64,000 bases of DNA from Ferribacterium limneticum. GTDB lineage: Bacteria > Pseudomonadota > Gammaproteobacteria > Burkholderiales > Rhodocyclaceae. A program made the position numbers and the translations under genes. A model generated the notes under the pieces. It saw nothing but the letters and a program-made list of their open reading frames with translations, did not search any database and had not been told where the DNA came from. This document shows positions 34,311-42,841 of the stretch, one piece after another (the stretch's first letter is position 1; each line of letters opens with the position of its first letter). The stretch lies in the NCBI RefSeq assembly GCF_020510625.1, contig NZ_CP075191.1, positions 2,332,001-2,396,000 on the forward strand. Direction: 5' to 3'.

Positions 34311-34355
34311 TGCGACACTATGTCGCAGGTGGTCCGCATCACCGGCGGCTAATAT
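34311..34355 (+). promoter_or_regulatory. Crp/Fnr-type site and -10 before the NosL pair
   Basis: TGCGACACTATGTCGCA (34311-34327) has perfect 7-bp arms TGCGACA/TGTCGCA. TAATAT at 34350-34355 is a near-consensus -10, 22 bases after the site, placing the site centre near -43. There is no -35 box, as expected for an activator-dependent promoter. The site begins 2 bases after the stop of the SafE-like gene. Confidence 0.7.
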
Positions 34356-34389
34356 TGAACAGCCAATAAAACACTTCAGGGAGAGCCAA

Positions 34390-34995
34390 ATGAAACGCCG
34401 CGACCTTCTCAAACTATCCGCCCTGTCCGGCCTCGCCGCCGTATCAGCACAGGCCAGTGCAAACACCGCCTGCGCTACCGACGGAACGCCAAACCAGTTC
34501 ATCCCCAAGAAGGCGGCTGATGCCAAGCCGCTGGAAAACGAGTTCGAAAAATATCCGAAGTGCCCGTATTGCGGCATGGATCGCAAGGAACATCACCGCG
34601 CCCGCATGCTGGTCCAGTACGCCGATGACCTGAGCGATGGTGTCTGCTCCATCCATTGCCTGTCGCTCAGCTTGGGCGTCAATATCGACCGCGAGCCGAA
34701 GAACATCTGGGGCCCGGATTACGGCTCCACCGTCGAACCGCGTCCGCTGACGCCGGTCGATGGCATGGTTTACCTGATCGGTGCCGATCTCAAGCACGCC
34801 ATGACCAAGCGGTCGAAACATTCCTTCGCCTCGCTGAGCACGGCCAAGGAATTCCAGGCCAAGCATGGCGGCTCGCTGGGCAACTTCAATGACGCACTGC
34901 GCGAGTCCTACCTCGACATGGCTTCCGACGTCGGCATGATCCGCAAGAACCGCGAAGAGCGCCGCAAGCGTGCCGCAGAAATGAAGAAGGGCTGA
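34390..34995 (+). CDS. NosL-family protein with twin-arginine-type signal
   Basis: A 201-residue exported protein. MKRRDLLKLSALSGL is a twin-arginine-like signal. The domain has C58-x2-C61 (CPYCGMDR), C86 and C90 (DGVCSIHC) and the block VYLIGADLKHAM. NosL binds Cu(I) and serves nitrous oxide reductase maturation; this longer variant with extra cysteines and a basic C-terminal tail (REERRKRAAEM) is a paralogue of the gene at 28919. GGGAG 8 bases upstream supports the ATG at 34390. Its stop overlaps the start of a second NosL gene. Expression is predicted from the promoter at 34311-34355. Confidence 0.85.
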   Translation: MKRRDLLKLSALSGLAAVSAQASANTACATDGTPNQFIPKKAADAKPLENEFEKYPKCPYCGMDRKEHHRARMLVQYADDLSDGVCSIHCLSLSLGVNIDREPKNIWGPDYGSTVEPRPLTPVDGMVYLIGADLKHAMTKRSKHSFASLSTAKEFQAKHGGSLGNFNDALRESYLDMASDVGMIRKNREERRKRAAEMKKG

Positions 34996-35477
34996 TGAAA
35001 CGCCGCGCCCTTCTCGGCCTCGGGCTGGCGCTCTGCGCCAGCCTGGCCTTTGCCCAGGCCGTGCCCAAGCCCGGCGCCAAGGACCTTTGCCCGGTTTGCG
35101 GCATGCTGGTCTCCAAGTATCCGAACTGGGTTGCCGTGGTGACCTGGAAGGATGGTCACGCTCATTTCTTCGATGGTGCCAAGGACATGTTCAAGTTCCT
35201 CAACGACCTGAACAAGTACGCCCCGAATCATCGCAAGGAAGACCTTACCGGCATCTACGTCACCGATTTTTACAATCTGGAACGCATTGATGCGCGCAAG
35301 GCGCTGTTTGTCGTCGGCTCGGATGTTCTTGGCCCCATGGGCCACGAATTCGTGCCGCTGGCCAGCAAGCTCGACGCCGACGATTTCATGAAGGATCACA
35401 AGGGCAAGAAAATCCTGCCCTTCGAGCGAATCACCACCAGCATGGCCAACGGGCTGGACAACGGCCGTTTCGAGTAA
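34995..35477 (+). CDS. nosL: NosL-family copper-binding protein
   Basis: A 160-residue exported protein with a cleavable signal (MKRRALLGLGLALC, cleavage near AFAQA). The classic NosL motif CPVCGMLVSKYPNWVAVV carries C32 and C35, followed by KDGHAHFFDGAKDMFKF and VVGSDVLGPMGHEFVPL. NosL delivers Cu(I) to nitrous oxide reductase, but no nosZ is in this window, so it may serve a distant nosZ or another cuproenzyme. Its ATG overlaps the stop of the gene at 34390. I use the nosL symbol for the family, not as proof of the target. Confidence 0.85.
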   Translation: MKRRALLGLGLALCASLAFAQAVPKPGAKDLCPVCGMLVSKYPNWVAVVTWKDGHAHFFDGAKDMFKFLNDLNKYAPNHRKEDLTGIYVTDFYNLERIDARKALFVVGSDVLGPMGHEFVPLASKLDADDFMKDHKGKKILPFERITTSMANGLDNGRFE

Positions 35478-35509
35478 AGCCCGCACCGGCGGAGGCCTGG
35501 CCTCCGCGG

Positions 35510-37534
35510 CTACAGGCCTTGCGGTTCCAGGCGCAGCCAGACGGTAAAGCTGGCTCCCTGTTCGCGCCCGCTTTCCGCGCTGATCTTTCCGCCGTAACGT
35601 TCGACCAGCGCTTGGCTGACCCACAGCCCCAGGCCATTGCCGCCCGGCTTCTTGGCGGTAAAGAAGGGTTTGAAGAGTTGTGCGAGATCGGCATCGCTGA
35701 TGCCGGGGCCGGAATCAGTCACAATCAGGCGAATACCGAGCGGCATGTCGGCCTGATCCCAGTCTTCGATGGCGATTTTCAGCACCCCGCCCTCGGGCAT
35801 GGCCTGAATGGCATTGACGAAAAGATTGATGATGACCTGCTGCAACTCGTTCTTGTTGCAGAGGATCTGACGTGTCGAATCGATGTGCTGCTCGATGGCG
35901 ATATCGCCCTTGTTCAGCAGGTGGCGCACCAGCAACAGGCAATCCTGGATCAGTTGGCCGGTCTCGACCGGTTCGAGATAGCCGACATAGTCCTGCGGCC
36001 GGGCAAACTGCAGCAGTTTGGCGACGATCAGGCGCACCCGCTGAACCTGATCGTGGATCAGCTTGATCTCCTTGGCCACCGGCTCGGCCTGCGGCCCGAG
36101 CACATCGCGCAGCACATCGAGATTGCCCTGGATGACGGCAATCGGATTGTTGATTTCGTGAGCCACCCCGGCCGTCAGCTGGCCGATGGCCGCCAGCTTT
36201 TCGTTCATCACCAGTTGCGACTGGGCCGCTTTCAGATCGGCTACCGCCTGCTGGAGCTCTGCCGTGCGCTCGGCCACCTTGGCATCGAGCGATGCCCCCC
36301 AGCGTTTCAGCGAATCGGCCTGGGCCTGCAGCTGGTCGAGCAGACGGTCGAAATGCGCCGCAACCTCACCGAGCTCATCCTGGCTTTCGACGTTGCCAAC
36401 CCGTGCATCCGGGTTGCCGTGCTCGATGGCGTGCATCGTCGTGTGCATGCGCTCGATCGGCTTGAAAACACGACGCGCCGACATGACGGCGAAGGCGCCA
36501 GCAATCAACATGGCCAGGACGAACAGCCCGGCCACCGCAGCAAACGCCTGCAGACGGGCCGCCTTGAACGGGCCTTCGAGAAAGCCGACGTAGAGCATGC
36601 CGATCCGCCGCTGTTGGCCATCGAGCAAGGGTTCGTAGGCCGAGACATACCAGTCGCTGACGACGAAGGCCCGATCCAGCCAGGTTCGCCCCTGGCCGAT
36701 GACCGTATCGTGCACCACCACTGAGACCCGCGTACCGATCGCCCGGGTATCGCCGAACAGCCGGACATTGGTCGCAACGCGCACATCATCGAGGAACAGG
36801 GTTGCCGTGCCGGCGCTGCCAAAAGGCAAGGCGCCTTCCGGATAGACGATGGCATTCATCTGGTCGATGAAATCGAGGTTCTTGTTGAGCAGCACGCCGC
36901 CTTCGAGCACACCGATCAGCCGGCCGCCAGCGTCATAGACCGGGGCCGCCGAATGCACCACCAGACCACGCGTTTCCACTTCCCGCTCATCCGGCCGGGC
37001 ATTGGTGGTGGGCAGCAAGGGGGTTTTGGCACGCGCCGCCAACGCCGGATTGATCGCGCCCAGCTGTTCGGTGGAAAACACCTCGGTTGCAGTCCCGGCC
37101 TTGCCATCCAGCGCAGCGGCGATCACCGGCCAGACGCGGCCGTCCTGTTGGCTACGTTCGATGTCCAGAAAATGCAGGAAATCGAGCTTTTGCTCAAGCT
37201 GGGTCAAGCCAAGCAATTTGGCCACATTGGCTGCGCTGCGCTGCGTATCGTTCTTTTTTTCCCGGCCAAGCGCCCGCGCCAGCCGTTCAGAATCCGCCAG
37301 ACTCGTTACCGAACGGCCAACGCCTTCGGCGACGCGCTCGAAATAACCATGGGCAACAGCAAGATCGCTGCGTACCTTGGTGACCAGCAACTGGTCGAAA
37401 TAATTGCCGCCCCAGTAAGCCAGGGCCAGCATGATCAGCGGCAGCACGACGCCAAGCGGCACCAGCGCCAGCAAAAGCAGGCGGGTGCGAATGGAGCGCC
37501 GGTCAGGCGTGGTCAGAGACCCCAGGCCTGACAC
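35510..37534 (-). CDS. Cache-type sensor histidine kinase
   Basis: A 674-residue membrane sensor of the NtrB-like kind. A first helix lies near 20-42, then a periplasmic Cache-type sensor of about 270 residues (the segment DWYVSAYEPLLDGQQRRIGML is typical), a second helix near 320-342, HAMP at about 345-400, a coiled coil with KVAERTAELQQAV, and the phospho-acceptor in GVAHEINNPIAV near 458. The ATPase motifs are NLFVNAIQAMP, DSGPGI and GNGLGLWVS. Its first codons overlap the end of the regulator gene at 37513, so the pair is one transcript with the regulator first. The ligand is unknown; linked sites suggest the pair controls formate dehydrogenase. Confidence 0.92.
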   Translation of the reverse strand: MSGLGSLTTPDRRSIRTRLLLLALVPLGVVLPLIMLALAYWGGNYFDQLLVTKVRSDLAVAHGYFERVAEGVGRSVTSLADSERLARALGREKKNDTQRSAANVAKLLGLTQLEQKLDFLHFLDIERSQQDGRVWPVIAAALDGKAGTATEVFSTEQLGAINPALAARAKTPLLPTTNARPDEREVETRGLVVHSAAPVYDAGGRLIGVLEGGVLLNKNLDFIDQMNAIVYPEGALPFGSAGTATLFLDDVRVATNVRLFGDTRAIGTRVSVVVHDTVIGQGRTWLDRAFVVSDWYVSAYEPLLDGQQRRIGMLYVGFLEGPFKAARLQAFAAVAGLFVLAMLIAGAFAVMSARRVFKPIERMHTTMHAIEHGNPDARVGNVESQDELGEVAAHFDRLLDQLQAQADSLKRWGASLDAKVAERTAELQQAVADLKAAQSQLVMNEKLAAIGQLTAGVAHEINNPIAVIQGNLDVLRDVLGPQAEPVAKEIKLIHDQVQRVRLIVAKLLQFARPQDYVGYLEPVETGQLIQDCLLLVRHLLNKGDIAIEQHIDSTRQILCNKNELQQVIINLFVNAIQAMPEGGVLKIAIEDWDQADMPLGIRLIVTDSGPGISDADLAQLFKPFFTAKKPGGNGLGLWVSQALVERYGGKISAESGREQGASFTVWLRLEPQGL

Positions 37535-38871
37535 TTTCGGTCCATGGTCTTGCGGGAGATCCCGAGCCGCCGGCTGGCTTCGGACTTGTTGCCTTCACAG
37601 GCGGCCAGCACGGCAAGAATGTGGCGTTTCTCGACGGCCTCCAGCGTTTCATCGCTGCCAGCGGTCACGCTGATGCCCATTTCCGGCTCCGGCCCGATGT
37701 CGAACCAGCCGAGAATCAATGAACGCTCGACCAGGTTGCGCAGTTCGCGGACATTGCCTGGCCAGTCGTAATCGGCCATCCGAGCCAGGGTGCGCGGATC
37801 AAGGCTGAGCGGCGGGACGCCGAGGTTGGGGGTGAGCTGGGCCATGAAATGCTCGACCAGCAGCGGAATATCCTCCGGCCGGTCGCGCAGCGGCGGCAGC
37901 GTGACTTCCAGCACCTGCAGCCGGTAATAAAGATCCTGCCGGAAGCGCTGGGCGACCACTTCGGTTTTCAGGTCACGGTTGGTTGCCGCGATCACCCGGA
38001 CATCGACCGCCACTTCCTGCTCCGAGCCGACCGGCCTGATCCGGCGCTCTTCCAGCACCCGCAACAGCTTGGCCTGCGCGGCGGGCGGCAACTCGGAAAT
38101 TTCGTCGAGGAAAAGCGTGCCGCCCCGGGCGTAATAAAACAGGCCTTCCCTGCTCTGCTGCGCCCCGGTGTAAGCCCCCTTGATGTGCCCGAACAGCTCG
38201 GACTCGATCAACTCGGCTGAAATGGCGGCGCAATTGACTGGCACGAAAGGCCCGGTCGCGCGCAGGCTCATCCGGTGCAAGGCCCGGGCAGCGACTTCCT
38301 TGCCGGTCCCGGATTCGCCGCTGAGCAGCACGGTCGCCGGGGTTGGCGCGATGCGTTTGAGGCGCTCACAGACCTTGATCATCAACTCGGACTGCCCAAC
38401 GACCCCTTCGATATCCGCCGCATGCGTGCTGATCTCGCGGCGCAGCACAAAGTTTTCGCGAGCCAGCGTCGAGCGCTCGAAGCAGCGCTGGATGGCATTC
38501 AGGGCCAGCGCCAGCGAGAAAGGCTTTTGCAGCAAATCGGCGGCACCGGCGCGCAAGGCGTCGATGGCCGTATCGAGGTCAGCGTAGGCCGTCATCAACA
38601 CGACGTCACCGGCGTAGCCATCCTGGCGCAGCTCGTGCAGCCAGTCGATGCCCGAGCAACCGGGCAGCGCAATGTCGAGCACGATCAGGTCATAGCGATT
38701 GCGACTCAACATCGGCCGCGCCGCCTCGACCGTGTCGGCGCAATCGACCAGGCCGCAACGCGAACTCAAGGCCCGCTGCAGAAAGCTGAGCATCCCGGGC
38801 TCATCATCAACAATCAGTACCGAATACTGCCGCCAAGGCGCCTCGCGTCCGCCGACCAAGCTTTCTTCCAT
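37513..38871 (-). CDS. NtrC-family sigma54-dependent response regulator
   Basis: A 452-residue regulator. The receiver has VDDEPG and phospho-acceptor D66 ([10 protein letters not shown]). The AAA+ domain has GESGTGKE near 180, GAYTGA in place of the usual GAFTGA (this sigma54-contact loop tolerates Tyr), GGTLFLDEI and the arginine finger region [10 protein letters not shown]. The Fis-type helix-turn-helix at the end contains [20 protein letters not shown] 38871 (MEESLVGG) is chosen because the longer frame to 38976 runs through the palindromes at 38937-38973. These palindromes match the pair upstream of fdnG, so the protein probably binds both its own promoter region and the formate dehydrogenase promoter. 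Confidence 0.92.
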   Translation of the reverse strand: MEESLVGGREAPWRQYSVLIVDDEPGMLSFLQRALSSRCGLVDCADTVEAARPMLSRNRYDLIVLDIALPGCSGIDWLHELRQDGYAGDVVLMTAYADLDTAIDALRAGAADLLQKPFSLALALNAIQRCFERSTLARENFVLRREISTHAADIEGVVGQSELMIKVCERLKRIAPTPATVLLSGESGTGKEVAARALHRMSLRATGPFVPVNCAAISAELIESELFGHIKGAYTGAQQSREGLFYYARGGTLFLDEISELPPAAQAKLLRVLEERRIRPVGSEQEVAVDVRVIAATNRDLKTEVVAQRFRQDLYYRLQVLEVTLPPLRDRPEDIPLLVEHFMAQLTPNLGVPPLSLDPRTLARMADYDWPGNVRELRNLVERSLILGWFDIGPEPEMGISVTAGSDETLEAVEKRHILAVLAACEGNKSEASRRLGISRKTMDRKCQAWGL

Positions 38872-38936
38872 GTCCCCGCCAGTAATTGTTTTCTGTTTTG
38901 AACAGTAATTTTCGCACGCATTCCCGACAGCCGCGC

Positions 38937-38973
38937 TGGACAATTTGTCCAAGCGATCGGGGACAAAATGACA
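38937..38973. promoter_or_regulatory. GGACA-N3-TGTCC palindromes upstream of the sigma54 regulator
   Basis: Site 1 (38937-38951) is TGGACAATTTGTCCA, containing a perfect GGACA-ATT-TGTCC. Site 2 (38961-38973) is GGACA-AAA-TGACA, one arm degenerate. Their centres are 23 bases apart, about two helical turns. The same 13-bp motif occurs twice before fdnG. This looks like an enhancer or auto-regulation site of the regulator encoded at 38871. Confidence 0.7.
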
Positions 38974-39045
38974 CATTTCCCGCTTGGCATGCTGCTTCGA
39001 CCGATTGGATTCGTCCTCGTGGGAAATGCTTATTTATTTGGAAAT

Positions 39046-39112
39046 GTCATTCCCGCACCGGCGGGAATCCCGAAAAATCAACGGATTGGATCCCCACCGG
39101 CGCGGGGATGAC
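39046..39112. repeat. GTCATTCCCGC-type palindromic repeat
   Basis: Begins GTCATTCCCGCACCGGCGGG and ends CGCGGGGATGAC: terminal GTCAT/ATGAC arms enclosing two smaller hairpins. It is of the same family as the repeats at 40428, 41104, 52386 and 60715. It lies in the 410-base gap between the regulator start (38871) and the binding-protein gene (39282). The rest of that gap holds the two palindromes at 38937-38973 and a 16-mer (39183-39198, GCGGTCTGCGTACCGC) that recurs at 55142. Confidence 0.85.
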
Positions 39113-39281
39113 GAACTAATCAGCGCCTCCCTTGGTGCTGGCCCCGCTTTTGCTAACGACAGAAACGGCTATCATGCCGCCTGCGGTCTGCGTACCGCAT
39201 CGAATGGTTGGCGCTTCGGCGCCTTTGTAAGCCGCCGTGACATCCGCACGGCGGCGGTTGCTGGAAAAATCGGAGTACAAC

Positions 39282-40163
39282 ATGAGCTTTTCTTCCCTGC
39301 GCCGCGTGGCGCTCAAGGGTGCGCTTGCCTGCGCTTTCGCTGCATCCGTTTCTGCCGCCCTGCCGGCCCTCGCTTCCGACGCAGTCCTGCGTGTCTCGGC
39401 CATCCCCGACGAAGCACCGACCGAACTGCAACGCAAGTTTGCCCCGCTCGGCAAATACCTCGAAGCGCAGACCGGCATGAAGGTGGTTTTCACCCCGGTT
39501 TCCGACTACGCCGCCGTGGTCGAATCGCTGGCCACCAGAAAAATCGACCTTGCCTGGCTGGGTGGCTTCACCTTCGTGCAGGCCAAGATCCGCACCAACG
39601 GCACAGCCATTCCCATCGCCCAGCGCGAGGAGGATGCCAAATTCACCTCCAAATTCATTACCGCTGACCCGGCAATCAAGTCTCTGGCTGATCTGAAGGG
39701 CAAGACCTTCGCTTTCGGCGCACCGTCGTCCACCTCGGGCAGCCTGATGCCGCGCTTCTTCCTGCAACAGGCCGGTCTAAACCCGGAAAAGGACTTCAAG
39801 AACGTCGCCTTCTCCGGCGCGCATGACGCCACTGTCGCCTTCGTCGCCGCCGGCAAGGCCGAAGCTGGCGTATTGAACGCCTCCGTCTGGGACAAGCTGG
39901 TCGAGGCCAAGAAAGTCGATACCGACAAGGTCCGCGTCTTCGCCACCACGCCGCCCTACTTCGACTACAACTGGACGGTGCGCGGTGACCTCGATCCCGC
40001 ACTGGTCAAGAAGCTGACCGACGCCTTCCTGAAGCTCGACCCGGCCAACCCGGAACACAAGGAAATCCTCGCCCTGCAACGTGCTGCCATGTTCATCCCG
40101 ACCAAGAAGGAAAACTACGACGGCATCGAGAAGGCAGCGCAAGCCGCCGGCCTGCTGAAGTAA
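39282..40163 (+). CDS. phnD: Phosphonate/phosphite-type ABC transporter substrate-binding protein
   Basis: A 293-residue exported protein: signal peptide about 1-28 ending ALASDA, then the PhnD/PtxB domain. Motifs include [35 protein letters not shown], and [17 protein letters not shown], the phosphate-like ligand loop with Ser and Thr residues. It binds a phosphonate or related oxyanion in the periplasm and feeds the transporter encoded next (40171 and 41204). No C-P lyase or phosphite dehydrogenase genes lie in the window, so the substrate is not settled. The symbol marks the family only. Confidence 0.85.
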   Translation: MSFSSLRRVALKGALACAFAASVSAALPALASDAVLRVSAIPDEAPTELQRKFAPLGKYLEAQTGMKVVFTPVSDYAAVVESLATRKIDLAWLGGFTFVQAKIRTNGTAIPIAQREEDAKFTSKFITADPAIKSLADLKGKTFAFGAPSSTSGSLMPRFFLQQAGLNPEKDFKNVAFSGAHDATVAFVAAGKAEAGVLNASVWDKLVEAKKVDTDKVRVFATTPPYFDYNWTVRGDLDPALVKKLTDAFLKLDPANPEHKEILALQRAAMFIPTKKENYDGIEKAAQAAGLLK

Positions 40164-40170
40164 GCCGGGC

Positions 40171-41094
40171 ATGGGTTTCAGACTGAACGGCGTGGGCTTG
40201 ACTCACGCCAATGGCTTTGCCGCGCTGAAAGGCATCACGCTTCAGGCAGAGAAGGGCGAGCGCATCGCCCTGATCGGCCCTTCCGGCGCCGGCAAGACCT
40301 CGCTACTTTCGGTGCTTGGCACCGCCTTGGCACCGACCGTAGGGACGGCGGAGGTTTTGGATTTTGGGCAAAATTTCTCCCCCAAGGGGACTTCCTTCGG
40401 GGCGCGGTTGACCGTGGCAGCAACGCCGTCATTCCCGCGCAAGCGGGAATCCAGGCTGCCGATGGATTCCCGCTTGCGCGGGAATGACATGCGCGCGTTG
40501 CGTTCCCGAATCGGCACCGTCCATCAATCGCCACCGATTCCCGGTCGGCAACGGGTGGTGACCGCCATCCTTGCCGGCAAGCTCGGTCAATGGCCGGCCT
40601 GGAAGTCGCTGGCCTCGCTGATCTATCCGCTCGACATCCCGGGCGCCCGTGTCGCGCTCGAACGCGTCGATCTGGCCGACAAGCTGTTTGCCCGCTGCGA
40701 CCAACTCTCCGGCGGCCAGTTGCAGCGCGTCGGCATTGCCCGCGTGCTCTACCAGCAGCCTGCACTGATCCTGGCCGACGAGCCGGTCTCCGCCCTCGAT
40801 CCGGCTCTGGCACTGGCGACCATCCGCCTGCTCATCGCCGAGGCTGAAGCGCGCGGCGCGACGCTGGTCGCCAGCCTGCACGCCGTCGATCTGGCCATCG
40901 GCAATTTCTCGCGCATCGTCGGCGTCAAGGCTGGGCGGATCGCCTTTGATCTGCCGGCTGGCGACGTCAGCGTGCCGTTGCTGCACGAGCTGTACGCCAG
41001 CGAAGGCGACGAACTGCCGGTGCAGGCGCATGAACCGCTTTTCCTGTTACAGGCAGCCGCCAATGATGCGGCGACGCGGGCGGCATGTTGCTGA
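40171..41094 (+). CDS. phnC: Phosphonate-type ABC transporter ATPase carrying an in-frame repeat insert
   Basis: A 307-residue ATPase with Walker [10 protein letters not shown] at 36-44, Q-loop glutamine at 119 (GTVHQSPP), signature [12 protein letters not shown] near 176 and Walker [14 protein letters not shown]. Residues about 66-107 are foreign: they are encoded by two palindromic repeats (40379-40406 and 40428-40488) and include the peptides RKRESR and MDSRLRGND, which are typical translations of the GTCATTCCCGC repeat. Usual PhnC proteins have only a short loop between Walker A and the Q-loop. The frame is intact, so the protein may still be made; whether it works is an open question. 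It follows phnD by 7 bases. Confidence 0.88.
   Translation: MGFRLNGVGLTHANGFAALKGITLQAEKGERIALIGPSGAGKTSLLSVLGTALAPTVGTAEVLDFGQNFSPKGTSFGARLTVAATPSFPRKRESRLPMDSRLRGNDMRALRSRIGTVHQSPPIPGRQRVVTAILAGKLGQWPAWKSLASLIYPLDIPGARVALERVDLADKLFARCDQLSGGQLQRVGIARVLYQQPALILADEPVSALDPALALATIRLLIAEAEARGATLVASLHAVDLAIGNFSRIVGVKAGRIAFDLPAGDVSVPLLHELYASEGDELPVQAHEPLFLLQAAANDAATRAACC
40379..40406. repeat. AAGGGGACTTCC-type repeat inside phnC
   Basis: CCCCAAGGGGACTTCCTTCGGGGCGCG, containing the small palindrome CCCC-AA-GGGG. The same unit occurs at 59710 within the inverted-repeat element after the tRNA-Sec gene, and in a diverged form at 41117. Confidence 0.75.
40428..40488. repeat. GTCATTCCCGC-type palindromic repeat inside phnC
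   Basis: Full-length copy: GTCATTCCCGCGCAAGCGGG at the left end and CGCTTGCGCGGGAATGAC at the right end, the two ends complementary over 18 bases apart from small changes. It is read in frame within phnC. Confidence 0.9.
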
Positions 41095-41103
41095 CTGTTT
41101 TCC

Positions 41104-41192
41104 GTCATTCCCACACCCCAAGGGTGCTTCCTGCGGGGCGCGTAGGCCGGAATCCAGGAAGCCTCTGGGTCCCCGTTTTCACGGGGACGACG
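41104..41192. repeat. Composite repeat between phnC and the permease gene
   Basis: Starts GTCATTCCCACACCCCAAGG, contains a diverged AAGGG-GCTTCCTGCGGGGCG unit and GGAATCCAGGAAGCC, and ends CACGGGGACGACGG. It appears to be a GTCATTCC-type element with an AAGGGGACTTCC-type element nested in its left part. It fills almost the whole gap between phnC and the permease gene. Confidence 0.75.
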
Positions 41193-41203
41193 GCTGGATC
41201 AAC

Positions 41204-42754
41204 GTGAACAGGATCGACCGCGATCCCTCTGCCCGCTCGCGCCTGATCGGCGCGCTGGCGACGCTGGTCATCCTCTGGCCGCTGTTCCAGGCTGCCGAGG
41301 TCAAGCCCGGCGTGCTGTTCGATCCGGGCAACCTCAAGGTCATCGGCAACTTCCTGGCCGGTTTCCTGCCGCCGGAAACCGCTGGCGAATTCATGGGCTA
41401 TCTGGTCAAGGCGACGCTCGAAACGCTGGCCATCGCCACCGCTGGCCTGGCGCTGGCTTTCCTGATCGCCGTGCCGATGGCTTATCTGGCGACCGGTGCC
41501 GGGCGCGAAAAGGCCACGCTGAACCCCATTACCCGCAGCCTGCTGACCGTCCTGCGCGGCATTCCGGAGCTGGTCTGGGCGCTGCTCTTCGTCCGCGTCT
41601 TCGGCCTTGGCCCGGCGGCTGGTGTGCTGGCGCTGGGCCTGACTTACGGCGGCATGCTGGCCAAGGTCTATGCCGAAATTCTCGAATCGGTCGATGCCGC
41701 CCCGGCCCGGGCGCTGCGCCACAACGGCGCCGGACGGCCATTGGCCATCCTTTATGGCTTGGTTCCGCAGGCCTCGAAGGAACTGGCTTCCTACACGGTT
41801 TATCGCTGGGAATGCGCCATCCGCGCCTCGGTGGTCATGGGCTTCGTCGGCGCCGGCGGTCTTGGGCAGTTGATGGACCAGGCGATGAGGATGCTCAACG
41901 GCGGCGAAGCGGCGACCATCCTGCTCGCCTTCATGGGCCTCGTCTTCGCGGCCGACGGCCTGTCGGGCTGGCTACGCCGGGCGCTCGACACACCGCCCGC
42001 GAATCAGGCCTCGCCTTTCGGCTGGCGGAGCATCGGCATACTAGTCACGCTGCTCGCTGCAATCGTCGCCAGCTTCCGCTGGCTCGACATCGGCTTTGGC
42101 GAACTCTTTTCGACCGAAGCCGCCCATTCCATCGGCGAATTCGTCGCCGGCTTCTTCCCGCCCGACCTTTCGGCCGACTGGCTGGCCAAAGTCGGTAAGG
42201 GCATCTGGGAAACGCTGGCCATTTCAGTGGTCGGCACCCTGCTGGCGGCCATCGCCGGGCTGTTGCTCGCCCTGCCCAAATGGCGGGCGCCGTTCAGCAT
42301 CCTGCTCAACACACTGCGCTCGGTACCCGAACTGGTCTGGGCCACCATCACCGCCCTCGCTGTCGGCCTCGGCCCTTTCGCCGGCGCGCTAGCGCTGGCC
42401 CTGCACACCGCCGGTGTGCTCGGCCGCCTCTACGCCGAAGCGCTCGACAACGCGCCGCCTACGCCCGGCAATGCGCTACGCCTGGCCGGCGCCCCCGGCG
42501 GCTTCGCCTTCCTCTACGGCACCTTGCCCGGCGCCGCGCCACAGTTGATCGCCTACACGCTGTACCGCTGGGAAATGAATATCCGGATGGCCGCCATCCT
42601 CGGCTTCGTCGGCGCTGGCGGCCTTGGCCAGCTGCTCTATTTCGAGCTTTCGCTGTTCCACCACGCGCAAGCTTCGACCGTAATCATCGCCATGCTCTTG
42701 CTGTCGATTGCCGTCGATCAGGCCAGTGCCTGGCTGCGCCAGCGAATGCGCTGA
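41204..42754 (+). CDS. phnE: Phosphonate-type ABC permease, two permease domains fused
   Basis: A 516-residue membrane protein made of two PhnE-like halves in tandem (about 1-270 and 275-516). Each half has the membrane helices and the coupling loop of an ABC permease: first copy RHNGAGRPLAILYGLVPQA with YRWECAIRASVVMGFVGAGG, second copy RLAGAPGGFAFLYGTLPGA with YRWEMNIRMAAILGFVGAGG. Family members often occur as two separate phnE genes; here they are one polypeptide. I take GTG 41204 as the start because the frame upstream reads through the repeat 41104-41192; no strong ribosome site is visible. It completes the binding protein-ATPase-permease set begun at 39282. Confidence 0.85.
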   Translation: MNRIDRDPSARSRLIGALATLVILWPLFQAAEVKPGVLFDPGNLKVIGNFLAGFLPPETAGEFMGYLVKATLETLAIATAGLALAFLIAVPMAYLATGAGREKATLNPITRSLLTVLRGIPELVWALLFVRVFGLGPAAGVLALGLTYGGMLAKVYAEILESVDAAPARALRHNGAGRPLAILYGLVPQASKELASYTVYRWECAIRASVVMGFVGAGGLGQLMDQAMRMLNGGEAATILLAFMGLVFAADGLSGWLRRALDTPPANQASPFGWRSIGILVTLLAAIVASFRWLDIGFGELFSTEAAHSIGEFVAGFFPPDLSADWLAKVGKGIWETLAISVVGTLLAAIAGLLLALPKWRAPFSILLNTLRSVPELVWATITALAVGLGPFAGALALALHTAGVLGRLYAEALDNAPPTPGNALRLAGAPGGFAFLYGTLPGAAPQLIAYTLYRWEMNIRMAAILGFVGAGGLGQLLYFELSLFHHAQASTVIIAMLLLSIAVDQASAWLRQRMR

Positions 42755-42841
42755 CCGCTCGCCCGGCCCGGCAGACCGGCGTATATTTCGCCCCTTCCGC
42801 GACCGTCACCCGACGGCCCAATCTGCCTCCGCTCCAAGACC

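Noticed and set aside
38872..38976. Longer N-terminus of the sigma54 regulator starting at 38976
   Set aside because: The extra 35 residues read through both GGACA palindromes and do not resemble receiver domains. ATG 38871 gives a normal start a few residues before the receiver.
38980..38996. Possible sigma54 promoter TTGGCATGCTGCTTCG reading toward phnD
   Set aside because: The -24 half is fair but the -12 element lacks the required GC, and the distance to phnD is about 290 bases.
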